Source of the DNA: an uncultured Planctomycetaceae bacterium | GTDB taxonomy: Bacteria > Planctomycetota > Planctomycetia > Planctomycetales > Planctomycetaceae | Direction: 5' to 3' | Assembly: GCA_943787265.1 (NCBI GenBank) | Contig: CALSLT010000039.1 | Location: 1 to 64,000, forward strand | Length of the DNA stretch: 64,000 bases | Shown: positions 28,747-39,169 of the stretch, in pieces | Layout: the number at the start of each line of letters is the position of its first letter | How positions within the stretch are numbered: the first letter of the stretch is position 1 | Program-made: the position numbers and the translations under genes | Notes under the pieces: generated by a model | Told to the model about the DNA's origin: nothing | What the model saw: the letters and a program-made list of their open reading frames with translations, nothing else | The model's database searches: none

Positions 28747-29793
28747 ATGTCAACAAACCTTGAGTCCGCTGTCGAAAACTACGTCCGTGCCAGAAGTCTG
28801 TCGCAGGGAAGCCGTGATGAACATTTTGCGACGTTAAGGAAATGGAACCGCTGGGGTGGTGGAGTGCCCGTCGAAGATTTGACGCGTCGAGTCATCCGGG
28901 AATTCCTGGACTGGGTACACGAACATGCCGTTCTGGACGAAGGCGCCAATCCCGAACGCACAGCCAACAAGGCGCGTGAAAATCTGCGAGCTGTGATCTC
29001 ATGGGCATGGGAGCAGGATTTGATTGAGTCGCTTCCGCGTTTCCCGCAGCCACGGCCGCAGCGTGACGTTGCCGGACTGCACTACCTGACCAAACCGGAA
29101 CTCAATGCTTTGTACTTCGCCACGTACAACATTCCTCGACCACGGGGCTGGGACCTTCCGCTGTCAGTGGGTCGATACTGGCGAGCGGCACTTGTTCTTT
29201 TCTTCAATTACGGGTTGGATACTGGAACCATCTGGAAGTCCGCGCCATGCCATGAACCAATCCTCTGTCGCCATATATCATGGGACCGTCAATCCCCCGA
29301 TGGTCATACGAAGGGGCAGTCACGATGGGGATGGATCTATTATCGTCGCGTCAAAACCGGCAAGACGTTTTATCGTCCCATGAATCGTACGGTTCATGCA
29401 CATGTCAAAAGTATCATGCCGGATGATCTCGACCCAAACGCACCGGTATTTTCTGGGGGCAGTTCCCGACCGAATACGAGATTTCGTCTGCTTTGCGACC
29501 TTGCCGGAGTGAAACCTCGGTTGAACATCGAAACCGGCAAGGAGGAGCCGTGGCAACTCAAAGATCTTCGCAAGACCTGTGCGACGTACTACGACGAACA
29601 CATGCCCGAATCTTCGATCGAGATCTTGGGGCACTCAGTCGGCGGAGTCACCTATCGCCACTACGCGCATCGCGACCCACTGGCTTTCAAGGCGATCATG
29701 ACTGTTCCTCAGCCAACGGCATTCATGAGTCTTGCCCGAGGAATCGACGGCGAGTGCCCCTGCTGTCGACGCCCATTCACAAATGCAGAATGA
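28747..29793 (+). CDS. Tyrosine recombinase/integrase of planctomycete type
   Basis: 348 residues: an N-terminal SAM-like core-binding domain (1-105) and a C-terminal catalytic domain. The C-terminal catalytic residues are visible: KDLRKT (R275), ILGHS (H296) and TYRHYAH (Y303 or Y306). A Lys-bearing hairpin (YYRRVKTGKTF) precedes them. The usual first arginine motif (TGxRxxE) is not evident; the matching place reads NYGLDTGTIWKSA. It ends with a Cys-rich tail (ECPCCRRPF). The gene sits between inverted copies of the GGTCGACC repeat and is surrounded by truncated genes, which suggests it drives local rearrangement. Confidence 0.85.
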   Translation: MSTNLESAVENYVRARSLSQGSRDEHFATLRKWNRWGGGVPVEDLTRRVIREFLDWVHEHAVLDEGANPERTANKARENLRAVISWAWEQDLIESLPRFPQPRPQRDVAGLHYLTKPELNALYFATYNIPRPRGWDLPLSVGRYWRAALVLFFNYGLDTGTIWKSAPCHEPILCRHISWDRQSPDGHTKGQSRWGWIYYRRVKTGKTFYRPMNRTVHAHVKSIMPDDLDPNAPVFSGGSSRPNTRFRLLCDLAGVKPRLNIETGKEEPWQLKDLRKTCATYYDEHMPESSIEILGHSVGGVTYRHYAHRDPLAFKAIMTVPQPTAFMSLARGIDGECPCCRRPFTNAE

Positions 29794-29830
29794 AACGACC
29801 GAGCAACCAGACACTCATCACCCATTCGGC

Positions 29831-29880
29831 GCAACTCGCTCCGGGCTGGTCGACCGATGCGGAGAAATTTGACTACAGTC
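29831..29880 (-). repeat. Dispersed GGTCGACC repeat, copy C
   Basis: Read on the minus strand it gives GACTGTAGTCAAATTTC and then CGGTCGACCAGCCCGGAGC, followed by GAGTT as in copy A. It starts 38 bp after the recombinase stop. Between it and 30062 nothing else is recognised. Confidence 0.75.
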
Positions 29881-30062
29881 GGGACCGACCGGGGCATTTC
29901 TGGCGTCATCAATTGGATGTCAGCGGTGGTGTGAGTTCCTCATACGAATCTGCAGTTGGCGACCCGGCCGGAGCGTGGATTCTGAGTAACAGGTTCAACT
30001 CATTTCATTCCGACTCGAAATCAATACGGCTCGCCGTGTTCAATTGCGACGAGTTTTTATAG

Positions 30063-30375
30063 TGAATAGCTTCCAGTTCTCGTGAACCGCGGCATGCGAA
30101 ACTCAGTGATAAGAATGAGTCTCTCGAGTCGGCCAGTCGCCGGACATCTTCCAGAACAATGGTTTTGTGCGAACAGGGCTGACCTTGCCGATGAGCATGC
30201 TGACCTGACTGATGTCGAAGGGCTTGTGATTCTCTGGCTGCTCGGCGACTGCGACTTCACAGAATGTCGGCAGCAGATCAACGGCGGACATCAAGGACGA
30301 CTCATTCACCTTGCCAGCTGCGACCCTGCCCGGCCAGCGAGCAATGAAGGGGACTCCGATTGCCCGCCATAACAC
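30063..30375 (-). pseudogene. Sulfatase internal fragment
   Basis: It reads GVPFIARWPGRVAAGKVNESS...SAVDLLPTFCEVAVAE and continues to SPVRTKPLFWKMSGDW, which is the C-terminal third of an S1 sulfatase (after the active site). No start region, formylglycine motif or proper C-terminus is present. Its upstream edge, near 30376-30390, abuts the truncated edge of a lipase-like fragment on the other strand. Confidence 0.75.
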
Positions 30376-30384
30376 GTCCGAACA

Positions 30385-30653
30385 AATCGCCGAAGGTGCT
30401 TTCGTTGGCGATCTTTCCGCGCGGCGCGAACGACGACGAGCGGCGTCGGGTGAACGAAAAGGCCAACGCGATCTTTTCTAAAGTGACCGATGGCGACCAC
30501 ATTCACTGTCTCGACATCCGGCCAAAATCCTTGAACAATGATGGTGAGCTGACTCGCGGGATGATGCCAGATCTGCTGCACGTTACCGAGCGGAGGTATA
30601 CGATCCGGGCTGAGTCGATCGAATCGAGTTTGTCGAAACTCCTCGGTAAATAG
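30385..30653 (+). pseudogene. SGNH/GDSL-type acetylhydrolase C-terminal fragment
   Basis: The reading KVLSLAIFPRGANDDERRRVNEKANAIFSKV...RPKSLNNDGELTRGMMPDLLH matches the C-terminal part of SGNH hydrolases of the platelet-activating-factor acetylhydrolase type, where DLLH supplies the catalytic Asp/His region. The N-terminal GDSL block is missing. It is a 5'-truncated remnant. Confidence 0.6.
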
Positions 30654-30693
30654 TCGTCGCACAGCCGACCAACTAAGTGATTTGGGAAACACG

Positions 30694-32239
30694 ATGACTA
30701 CACGCAGACAATTTCTGACGACGTCGGCTGCATTACCCGTTCTCTACAAATTCCAGTCCACGTTTCTGGGTGCGGATGAAGTGACGAAGCCAACCACGGA
30801 GCGTCAGCCGAGCACGCAGGTCATCCTCTCGTTCGCGACTGAAGTGGCAGATGAGCCGAAGGATTTCGACCACATCAAAGCGCTCGCCGAGTTCCTCACT
30901 AAAGAAGGATTGATCGGCAACTTCCACCTGACCGGCGATTACGCCCGAGCGCTGAAACACCACGGTCGGCTGGACGTGGTCGAAGCACTGATGAGCCACG
31001 AGATTGGCTTTCACTGCAATCATCACGGAGCAGCGCCGTTCATGGCCGGCTATCTGGAGAAGATGGACTGGCGCGATGGCACCTCTGAATGGACCAGAAA
31101 CGAACTGCCGGGGCTCAGAGTTGTCGAGGAGCTATTCGGGCGACGTCCCGTTTACTACACGACGGAGTTCAACAAAGCTCCGCAGTCAATCTTCGCCAGT
31201 AGCCAGGCCGGCCTGCCGACGATCGGATATCTGCCCATACCGGCTCGCGGACACGGGGCGGTGTGGTACTGCAATAGTTTCGTCCCCAGCTGCGAAAGCG
31301 CGATGGGGGTTAGAACGTTTCTTCAGCACTGGGCTGAAGCCGGAACCGGAAGGCCAGTATCGGGAACGGGAAAAGTATTACCGGATCAAGTTTGACCGAT
31401 TCGCGGAGAAGCTCAATGGGCGGAAGAGCACTCTGATCAGGGCTTTTCAGCATTCCTACAAAACCTACGCTGTGTTCCCGTTCGAACATCCGAAGCCGAA
31501 CATCTACCGCGAGGACGACCTCTATTACGAGGAGCACCCCCACTATCTGGACCTGCTTCCCGAGGCGAAATACCAGAAGGGATTCGACTTATTCAAACGC
31601 ATCATTAAGTACTACGCCGAGCGAGCTGCATTCACATCGTTTTCCGAGTATCGCAAAGGCTTCCGCGATAACCAGGGGCAGTGGCTGAGCCTGCGAGACC
31701 TCGACGAAGTCTGTGCATTACTCAGCACTCGCCTGGATGCCTACGTCAGTGACACGCTGTCGGTATCACCAGCGGAAGCGTTCGGCATGCTTGTCCGAAT
31801 CCTAAGGGTCTATCACGAGGGCGGTGCGTTGCCGGCAAAGGTCTTCATGCGAAACTTGATTGGCCCGACTTCGCCGATCCCCAATAAAACCGACCAACGC
31901 GACGTAAGCTCAGCAGAGTTGCTCAAGTCTTTGCGTCTCATCGATCGGGCCATGGATAACGAGCAATCGGTCCCGGCATCGATTGAGATTGCAGGCAAAA
32001 CGGTCGGCCCGGGACAGTTCCTGAATGGACTGCGAAGCCTCTACGTGGCGACCAGGAAGAAGCAATCGCCTCAAACGTTGACGCTATCCGGCTCCAACCT
32101 GCCCGTGATCGCCAACGAACCTTTCTTCATGGAGAAAACGCTCACGAAGGACCGTTACCCGGAAGGCTTCGAGGGACGCAGGCTCTGCCAGATGTGTCGC
32201 CTTCAGTCGTGGAGCTGGAAGCCTGCCGTGACCTTATGA
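30694..32239 (+). pseudogene. Tat-exported polysaccharide-deacetylase-like protein, one frameshift
   Basis: The first frame (30694 to about 31315) has a twin-arginine leader (TTRRQFLTTSAAL), then SFATEVADEP and a carbohydrate-esterase-4-like core (GLIGNFHLTGDYARAL, HEIGFHCNHHG). A run of five G at 31309-31313 marks the shift to the second frame. That frame continues WGLERFFSTGLKPEPEGQYR and runs to 32239, ending RLCQMCRLQSWSWKP. A start at 30682 (TTG) is less likely than the ATG at 30694. The function is probably deacetylation of a glycan in the cell envelope, but active-site His/Asp residues were not all confirmed. Confidence 0.65.
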
Positions 32240-32396
32240 TGGCTCCCGGTTCACTTCCGGGATTGCAGCCTCGAACCTGACCGGACGGACGACATGCAGG
32301 CTACAAAGGACTATCACGTATCAGGGAAGAGGGCAGCTTCGTTGTTCCCACTCCGACGATCCACAACCGCCACTCGCCGAATCATCCAGGTGTCTG

Positions 32397-32570
32397 ATGA
32401 GCTTTTTCCCAGATCACATCTCGCTGGCGTGGGAAGGTGGCGGGGCTGCCACCGATTCAGTGAGAATCTACGATTGGCGTCCGAAGACCGGGGCGTCCGG
32501 AAACTGGCCATCGGGTTCTCACGATTCCAGTGGCGACGGCGCTGCAGGCAATCCGAGAATTGGAGAGTAG
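32397..32570 (+). CDS. Short uncharacterised frame upstream of the metallophosphoesterase
   Basis: 57 codons (starting MSFFPDHISLAWEGGG), rich in Gly, Ser and Asp and ending two bases before the next ATG. I recognise no domain. It may be the C-terminal stub of a lost gene or a small coupled peptide. No clear ribosome site was seen. Confidence 0.3.
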   Translation: MSFFPDHISLAWEGGGAATDSVRIYDWRPKTGASGNWPSGSHDSSGDGAAGNPRIGE

Positions 32571-32572
32571 AG

Positions 32573-35210
32573 ATGCGATCGTTTTTGTTCCTGAGTCTGA
32601 TGTGCGTGTCCTTCGTCCCGATCTGTGAGACTCCGGTAGACGCGCAGGTCGTTCATCCGGAAGAACCGGTTGCCGACACGAGTCTGAAGACAACCGGCGA
32701 TCTGCTGCGTGGATTCGATGACGCGGAGCTGAATGCTCTGCGAAAGAAGATCCCTCAGCGGCCCGAGCCGGAACTTGGCATCGCCCGGCCTCGGCTGGCG
32801 GTCGTTTCGGGGACTGTGTTTGAAGATCGCAATGGCAATGGAACTCGCGATGCCGGCGAACCGGGGCTTCCCGGTATCAGCGTTTCGGATGGCGAGCGTG
32901 TTCTGCGAACGAACGGCGACGGCGGATTCCGGTTTCAGATTCGATTTGACGAGAATCCGCATCACCGATTTGTCGTCGTGACGCGGCCGACGGGGTTTCG
33001 GCCCACTCGCGCATTCTTCGAACGCATTCCGTTTGATGAACCGCGCTTGGAGTACCCGGTCGACTTCGGATTCGTGCCTGATCCAGCCTCAGCGAAGCGC
33101 GAGTTCTGGTTTATGACGGCCAGCGACAGCCAGTTCACGAACATCGAACAGATGATCCCGACGGCGAAGGATTACGCTCAAGTGACGTCTGCTCCGGCGA
33201 TGGCCGGTCTCGGTAAGCCGGCGTTTCTTGCCACGGCCGGCGACCTGACGATGAACGGTTCGCAGTACGAATGGGACATGTACGACTTCATTCGCGGGTC
33301 GTCGAATATTCCCGTCTACGAGGGCTTTGGCGGGCACGATGGCAACTGCCTGGACCCGCGCTGCACGGTCAGTTTTGAGCAGCGGATCGGCCCGCCGTAT
33401 TACTCGTGGGACTACGGCGGTGTGCACTTCATTCAGCTCGTGTACGAGACGAGCTATCTGCGCACGCCGGCTCGGGAACGGCAGAGTGACTGGCTGCAGG
33501 CCGACCTGAAATCGCTGCCGCCGAGGACTCCGGTCATTGCCGTGTCGCACTACCCGCTTGACCCCGGCTGGTTCGATCAGCGGCGCGACGAAGGCGTCAA
33601 TGTTATCTGTCAGATCGGAGCCCACTGGCACGTGGTACAGGCGGGAAGTCGCGGCGGAGTGCCGGTGCTCAACAGTGCTCCGGCCCGCGGACGTGACTGG
33701 GGAGCGTACTCGCGAACGTATCGCTGGGTGATGGTGACGCCAGACGGAGTCCGTTCGAAACTCCGCGTCGCGGGTCAGTACAAACGACTGAGGGTCGTTG
33801 CTCCGGGCCCCACCGCACGGACCGGTCCAGCAGCCACTCGTCGTGCTGGCTTACGATACGGCACTCGAAGTTAAGGAGGTGAAGGGGCGGCTGACGTCAC
33901 CCGGCGGCGCACAATCGTCTGTGAAATTCAATCAGAAGGGTGACTGGTCCTGGCAAGGTGAATTCAATCCTCGCGAACCGGGGGAATGGATTGTTGACCT
34001 CACTGCGAAAGACGTCTCCGGCAACACCTGGCAGCGCCGTCAGACAGTGATGGTCGAACGGCACGGCCGCGCCATTGAAGTCCTGTCATCCGATTTTCCG
34101 ACAGTTTTAACCGGCAGCCCTCCGCGAGTGCAGAGCGCCGGCCCGGCGGCTCCTCTGTTTCCGAAGTGGGTGGCGAACACCGGCAGCGTGCACGTGCTGC
34201 ACAACTCGCCGGTTGTGGCGAGGGGACGAGTGTATGTCTCGGTTGGGAATCCGAATGCGGGGGCACCAGACGCCGGCGTTCTTTGCCTCAGCATCGCAAC
34301 CGGTGAGCAAATCTGGAAAGCCGCTTCGCCGCACGGAGATATCCGCGGCGCGGTCAGCGTTTACGAAGGTAACGTCTTCGCGATCACCGGCGATGGCCAC
34401 GTCGCTGCCTGGAACGCCGATAGCGGCGACCTGCTCTGGAGCGTGCCCATGCAGCCCAGCTATGCAGCAGGCCGGCCGCTGGCGATCAACAACACACCAC
34501 CCATCCCGACGAGATTCGGCCTGCTGGTCACCGACTGGCAGAAGCCACAATACCTGCTCGATTACACCAGCGGCAAACGTCGTTCCACATTGACCGGCGA
34601 CACGGGTTACTACGCGTCCTTCGCGACCGTATTCGACGACGTGATGTACAGCGTCCGTCGAGGCGGCGGCAGCGCGATCCGTCTGCCCGACGGCGAGCAA
34701 CTCTACAACTTCGACGAGACCTCCCGCTCGACATCAGCTCCAATCGTGGTTGACGGCAAATTGATCTACAACGGCTCGAGCGGCATTCGAGTGCGCGACG
34801 TCGCGACGGGCGACCTGATCTGGCAGAAGGGAATTGCCAACGTTGGTTACCAGAATGCCATCCCCGTTGTGTGGGGTGACCGAATTCTCGTCAACGGCAC
34901 GGACCTGGTGATCCTCGACCTGAAAACCGGCGAGACTCTGCACACGGTCCCGTGCGGTCGCGAACCCGACCGTTTTCATCGCTCCCGCCGCCAGGCCCTC
35001 GCCGGAGGTTCAACCCCCATCGTCGCTGGTGACCTCGCCTGGTTCGGCCACGACGACACCTCCCTCCGCGGCATCACACGAGACGGTCAGGTCCTCTGGG
35101 AACATCGCCTCGGCACTCCAATCAAGACTGCCCCCGTCGCCACCGGCAACCTGGTCGTCGTCCACGACTTCGCCGGTAATCTGTGGTGTTTTCAGGGCGC
35201 AGGGAAATAG
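32573..35210 (+). pseudogene. Secreted metallophosphoesterase joined to a PQQ-type beta-propeller, one frameshift
   Basis: Start chosen at 32573 because of the signal peptide (MRSFLFLSLMCVSFVPICE) and a GGAG a few bases upstream. Part one: a collagen-binding-B/SdrD-like beta domain (SGTVFEDRNGNGTRDAGEPGLPG), then a calcineurin-like phosphoesterase with ASDSQF, ATAGDLTMNG, YEGFGGHDGN, VSHYPLD and IGAHWH. The frame breaks near 33820 in a GGGCCCC run. Part two (to 35210) carries an Ig-like domain and PQQ-binding-like propeller blades, each with G-dxxtGxxlW patterns such as DVATGDLIWQKG. The arrangement reads as one polypeptide with a single indel. It may act on surface phospho-glycans. Confidence 0.75.
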
Positions 35211-35395
35211 GCCGGAATTGGGCTGGATCAAGGAACACTGCGACGTCGCTCCAGCAGAGTGGTAAACAATGAATGTTGAGAAAACTCTTTCACGGCGACA
35301 CTGTGAGGCATACCAGACCTTTGAGTATCACTAATTCTATTCAACCTTGCGTGAATAATGACCTGCGCCGACTCGTAGCTCTGAAGGACAAAACC

Positions 35396-36889
35396 GTGTT
35401 AAGAATTTGTGCCCTGGCTCTGGCCATTGTTTTCATGTCCGCATTGTCGAACGCTCAGGAGTCGTTGGATGATGAAACACGCGCGCTGATCGCCCGCGGG
35501 GCATCCCTGGAACTGAGTACGAAATCTGTTCCGCCGCCGAGTAATCCACTGGAGCATCACGCGTCCGGCTTCGCCAAGGTTCTCTGTTCGGCTGTGTTCG
35601 TGACCGGCCTGGAACCGGAGTTCGCCGCCGAGAACATTGGCTACTTCACGGCCCCCTACGAAGAGCGGGCCAAATTGAAGTGGCGTGTCGATCGAGAAAA
35701 CAAGGCCGTTCACGTCACCTTGCCAAACGGTGTCATTCGCACGGCAAAGTTCATCGGCGATCTTGGCTGCCTGACATTGCCTCGTGGTGAGAAGTCGCCC
35801 TTCTTTGAGCCGCCGAAAATCGAGTCACGTTTGCCGGACGCCGTCACAACGAAGTGGCCGATGGGTGACGTGTTGCCCAGCGACGAGCTTCCTGCAGCAC
35901 TCGATGCGATGGCCGTGGCGAAAGCAGTCGACGCTGCGTTTGAGTCCCCGGACGCTCTGACGGCGGCCTATGTCGTCACCTGGAAAGGAAGAATTATCGG
36001 CGAGCGGTATCGGGATGGAATCACCATGCACACATCTCTGGAAAGCTGGTCCATGGGTAAAAGCCTGACAGCCACATTGTTAGGAACTCTGATCAACGAT
36101 GGCGTGTATTCGCTGGATCAGCCCGCGCCGATTCCCGAATGGCAAAACAAGAACGATCCGCGCAGGAAGATTCGTATTGCCGATATCCTGCATATGTCGA
36201 GTGGTCTGAGATTTCGAGCTCCGCATGATCCGGACTTTGATCCGGCGGATGGCTATCCCGACCATCGCTACGTTTACACCGGCACCGTTAATTCGTTCGA
36301 GTGGGCTGTAAAGCGACCTCTGCAATGGGCTCCGAACACCGTGGGCCGATATCGCAATTCGGATCCGGTTACGGCGAACTACCTGATCCGCCTGGCCGTC
36401 GAGAAACGCGGCGGGAACTACCACAGTTTTCCGCAGCGTGCGCTCTTCGACAAGCTGGGGATGGGTGACATGGTTCTGGAAACCGATCCGTACGGCAACT
36501 TTCTATTGCAGGGATACGAGTTCGGGTCCGCTCGTGACTGGTCGCGACTCGGTAATCTTTATCTGCAGGACGGTCTCTGGAACGGGAAGCGCGTGCTGCC
36601 CGAGGGTTTCGTGGAATTCGTCAGCACGCTGGCTCCTGCATGGGTTGCCGACGGCAGGCCGATCTACGGCGGCTTCTTCTGGATCAACGGAACGGAGCGG
36701 TTTCCAATTCCCAAAGAGGCATACTACATGGCCGGTGCCGGCGGCCAGTACACGATCATCATCCCATCGCGCGATCTGGTCGTCGTGAGAATGGGACACT
36801 TCAAAGGATCAGATGTCGGTTTTGAAGCACTCTGCAAGTCGCTGTCGTTGTTAATGCAGGCAATACCCGAACACGGAGCGAAGTCGTAA
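35396..36889 (+). CDS. Beta-lactamase-family serine hydrolase (class C/DD-peptidase fold), secreted
   Basis: 497 residues from a GTG preceded by GAAGGA with 7-nt spacing; this start opens directly on a signal peptide (LRICALALAIVFMSALSNAQ). Catalytic SxxK is SMGK in ESWSMGKSLTAT, and the tyrosine motif is YRNSD. The third motif is probably in AGAGGQYTIIIP. Members act as esterases, amidases or D-amino-acid peptidases, so the substrate is open. It follows the propeller gene by 185 bp and may be the head of the plus-strand run to 43811. Confidence 0.87.
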   Translation: MLRICALALAIVFMSALSNAQESLDDETRALIARGASLELSTKSVPPPSNPLEHHASGFAKVLCSAVFVTGLEPEFAAENIGYFTAPYEERAKLKWRVDRENKAVHVTLPNGVIRTAKFIGDLGCLTLPRGEKSPFFEPPKIESRLPDAVTTKWPMGDVLPSDELPAALDAMAVAKAVDAAFESPDALTAAYVVTWKGRIIGERYRDGITMHTSLESWSMGKSLTATLLGTLINDGVYSLDQPAPIPEWQNKNDPRRKIRIADILHMSSGLRFRAPHDPDFDPADGYPDHRYVYTGTVNSFEWAVKRPLQWAPNTVGRYRNSDPVTANYLIRLAVEKRGGNYHSFPQRALFDKLGMGDMVLETDPYGNFLLQGYEFGSARDWSRLGNLYLQDGLWNGKRVLPEGFVEFVSTLAPAWVADGRPIYGGFFWINGTERFPIPKEAYYMAGAGGQYTIIIPSRDLVVVRMGHFKGSDVGFEALCKSLSLLMQAIPEHGAKS

Positions 36890-37014
36890 ACGGTCAAACG
36901 TGATACAAAAAGTGGTTCGCAAGCAGACTTGTGCGTTCGCCCGGCCGTACGAGTAGTTGTTCCTGTCAACGATCCAGCAGATGCTGGAGTCGAAACCTTA
37001 GAATCCAAAGTCTT

Positions 37015-38961
37015 ATGCACCGACAGTTAATCTGCTTTGCTCTCGTCGTCTTTTGCTTCCGAACGGTCGAAGCCGCTGATTTGATCCTCGTCAGGGACGG
37101 CAAAGCGGAGGCCGTCATCGTTCTATCGGAAGACCCTTCATCTGCCGCCAGAAAGGCGGCGACAGTTCTCGGCGACCATCTCTTCCAGATCTCCGGCGCT
37201 CGCTTTGAAGTCGTCAAAGATTCGAACATCCCACAGGACACAACCTGCATTGCTGTCGGAGAAAGTACTTTCACTCGGAAGCTTGGTGTTACTACAAAAG
37301 GTCTGGGTGCGGGCGGAATCCTGATTCGTTCGTTCCCAGACGCCATCGTCATTCTTGGTGCTGACGACGCCACGCCGTCTGATCGAAATGGAACTCACTA
37401 TGCAGTGACCACCTTTCTGGAAGAGTCTCTCGGTTGCCGCTTCCTCTGGCCGGGCGAACTGGGGAAAGTCGTTCCGACGAAGACCACGATTGCCATAGGG
37501 CCACTCGATCGAACGAAGACGCCGCTATTGCGCCAACGCAAGATCCGCAATATGTCATACGGTGATCGCGATGCGAAAGGTCTGCTCAGACTGCGCGCCA
37601 CGGAAGAGGACTACCACAGGCTTCGCGCGAAATCCGAAGAGACCGAATCTGAAGACGGCGGGTGGTTCACCTGGCAGCGGCTCGGCGGAAGCCTTGGGCT
37701 GGCGAGCGGACACGCGTTTGGCGATGCGTTGGACAAGTGGAGCGAGGATCATCCCGAGTGGTTCGCGATGCAGCCAAACGGGTCGCGTGATCAGAGCAAA
37801 CTTGGCCCGGAGCGCTCTCGCTTTTGTGTCAGCAACAAGGAACTGATCGAGACCATCGCTAATGAGAAGATCAAAGAATTGAACGCAGGCGCAAAGAGCG
37901 TGGCTATTGGTCCGAATGATGGAGGGCTCGCCACTTTCTGCATGTGTCCGGAATGCAGGAAGCTCGACCCGCCCGAAGGCAGGCCAGTCACCTTGCTGGA
38001 CGCCACTGGCAAGCAGGGCCGAACGTATTTCAAACACGTCTCGCTGACAGATCGTTTTGTGTCTTTCTGGAATGCAATCGCGAAACGCGTTGTCGCGGTT
38101 CATCCCGACGCCTGGCTTACAGCAGATGCGTATAGCGTTTACACCGATCCGCCGCTTCGGCACAAACTCCATCCCAACATTGCGATTCGATTCGTCGACA
38201 TCTGGTATCTCGATGACGCCGAGCACAAAGTCGGCAGAGCGCGCTGGGACGCCTGGGCTGAAAAGGCATCCAGGCTCTATTTCCGATCCAATTTACTTCT
38301 GGCAGCCCGTCGTTATGGCACGCCCGTTGTCTATGTGCACAAGCTCGCCAAAGATTTTCAGTATCTGGCCCATCATTCGATGATTGGAACCGATCTGGAT
38401 TCCTGCACTCATCACTGGGCGACTCAGGGCCTGAACTATTATGTAGCCGCCCGGCTTCACTGGAATCCAGACCTCAATATCAATGCAGTCATCGACGACT
38501 ATTGCCAATCCGGCTTTGGCGCCGCCGCTGATTCAGTAAAGCAGTATTTCATGCGGCTGGAAGAGATCACAGACGAAATAGCTGCCGCTGAGCCGGCGTT
38601 GCACCCAACCGCGCCATACACGCCTGAAGTTATCAAAGAACTACGTTTAATTCTTGATGGGGCCGCCAGGCAAGCGGTTGCTCCGAAAACCCGAGATCGT
38701 GTCGCCTTTCTTCGCCGGGGCCTCGATTACACCGAGGTCCACGCCTCGGCATACCACCTTCTCGCTGAATTCGACGAAGGTGGTAGAAAGATGACGCCCG
38801 AGTTGAAAAGGCGCGTGCAAGCGACTCTTAATCGCAACTGGGCACTCTCACGCGAGATACTGCTCACCGATTTCAAGGCGGTTCACGTATCGAGAGTGGC
38901 CTGGGGAGGCTGGGGAAATTTCAATCGACTCGGCTGGAAAGAACCAGCGGCCCCCAGGTAG
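37015..38961 (+). CDS. DUF4838 domain protein, secreted
   Basis: 648 residues from the ATG before the signal peptide (MHRQLICFALVVFCF...). An N-terminal alpha/beta domain like the glycosidase 'domain 2' type (LGDHLFQISGARFEVV, near 40-130) leads to the DUF4838 region, which includes CPECRKLDPPEGRP, WLTADAYSV and HWATQGLNYYVAARL. DUF4838 proteins are found in polysaccharide utilisation loci and look like inactive or unassigned glycoside hydrolases. It is one of several secreted glycan genes in a same-strand series. Confidence 0.82.
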   Translation: MHRQLICFALVVFCFRTVEAADLILVRDGKAEAVIVLSEDPSSAARKAATVLGDHLFQISGARFEVVKDSNIPQDTTCIAVGESTFTRKLGVTTKGLGAGGILIRSFPDAIVILGADDATPSDRNGTHYAVTTFLEESLGCRFLWPGELGKVVPTKTTIAIGPLDRTKTPLLRQRKIRNMSYGDRDAKGLLRLRATEEDYHRLRAKSEETESEDGGWFTWQRLGGSLGLASGHAFGDALDKWSEDHPEWFAMQPNGSRDQSKLGPERSRFCVSNKELIETIANEKIKELNAGAKSVAIGPNDGGLATFCMCPECRKLDPPEGRPVTLLDATGKQGRTYFKHVSLTDRFVSFWNAIAKRVVAVHPDAWLTADAYSVYTDPPLRHKLHPNIAIRFVDIWYLDDAEHKVGRARWDAWAEKASRLYFRSNLLLAARRYGTPVVYVHKLAKDFQYLAHHSMIGTDLDSCTHHWATQGLNYYVAARLHWNPDLNINAVIDDYCQSGFGAAADSVKQYFMRLEEITDEIAAAEPALHPTAPYTPEVIKELRLILDGAARQAVAPKTRDRVAFLRRGLDYTEVHASAYHLLAEFDEGGRKMTPELKRRVQATLNRNWALSREILLTDFKAVHVSRVAWGGWGNFNRLGWKEPAAPR

Positions 38962-39169
38962 TAAGGTAACGCTTAGACATGTCTGCCACAGATGAACTCC
39001 ATCGCTCACCGATGCCTGACGTAATGACAAACGCCTCGCGAGTCACTGTGGGCGTTTTGACTCTTCTCACTTGCCTGACATCTCAGGAGAGGAAAAGGGG
39101 ACATTGCCAGGGAAGGCTTCGAGAAAAGATAAGTGAAGAACAACGCCCACGTATTGGAGCCACGCACGC

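Noticed and set aside
32294..32572. Coding extension upstream of the metallophosphoesterase
   Set aside because: It lacks a leader and domain similarity; the ATG at 32573 has both a ribosome site and a signal peptide.
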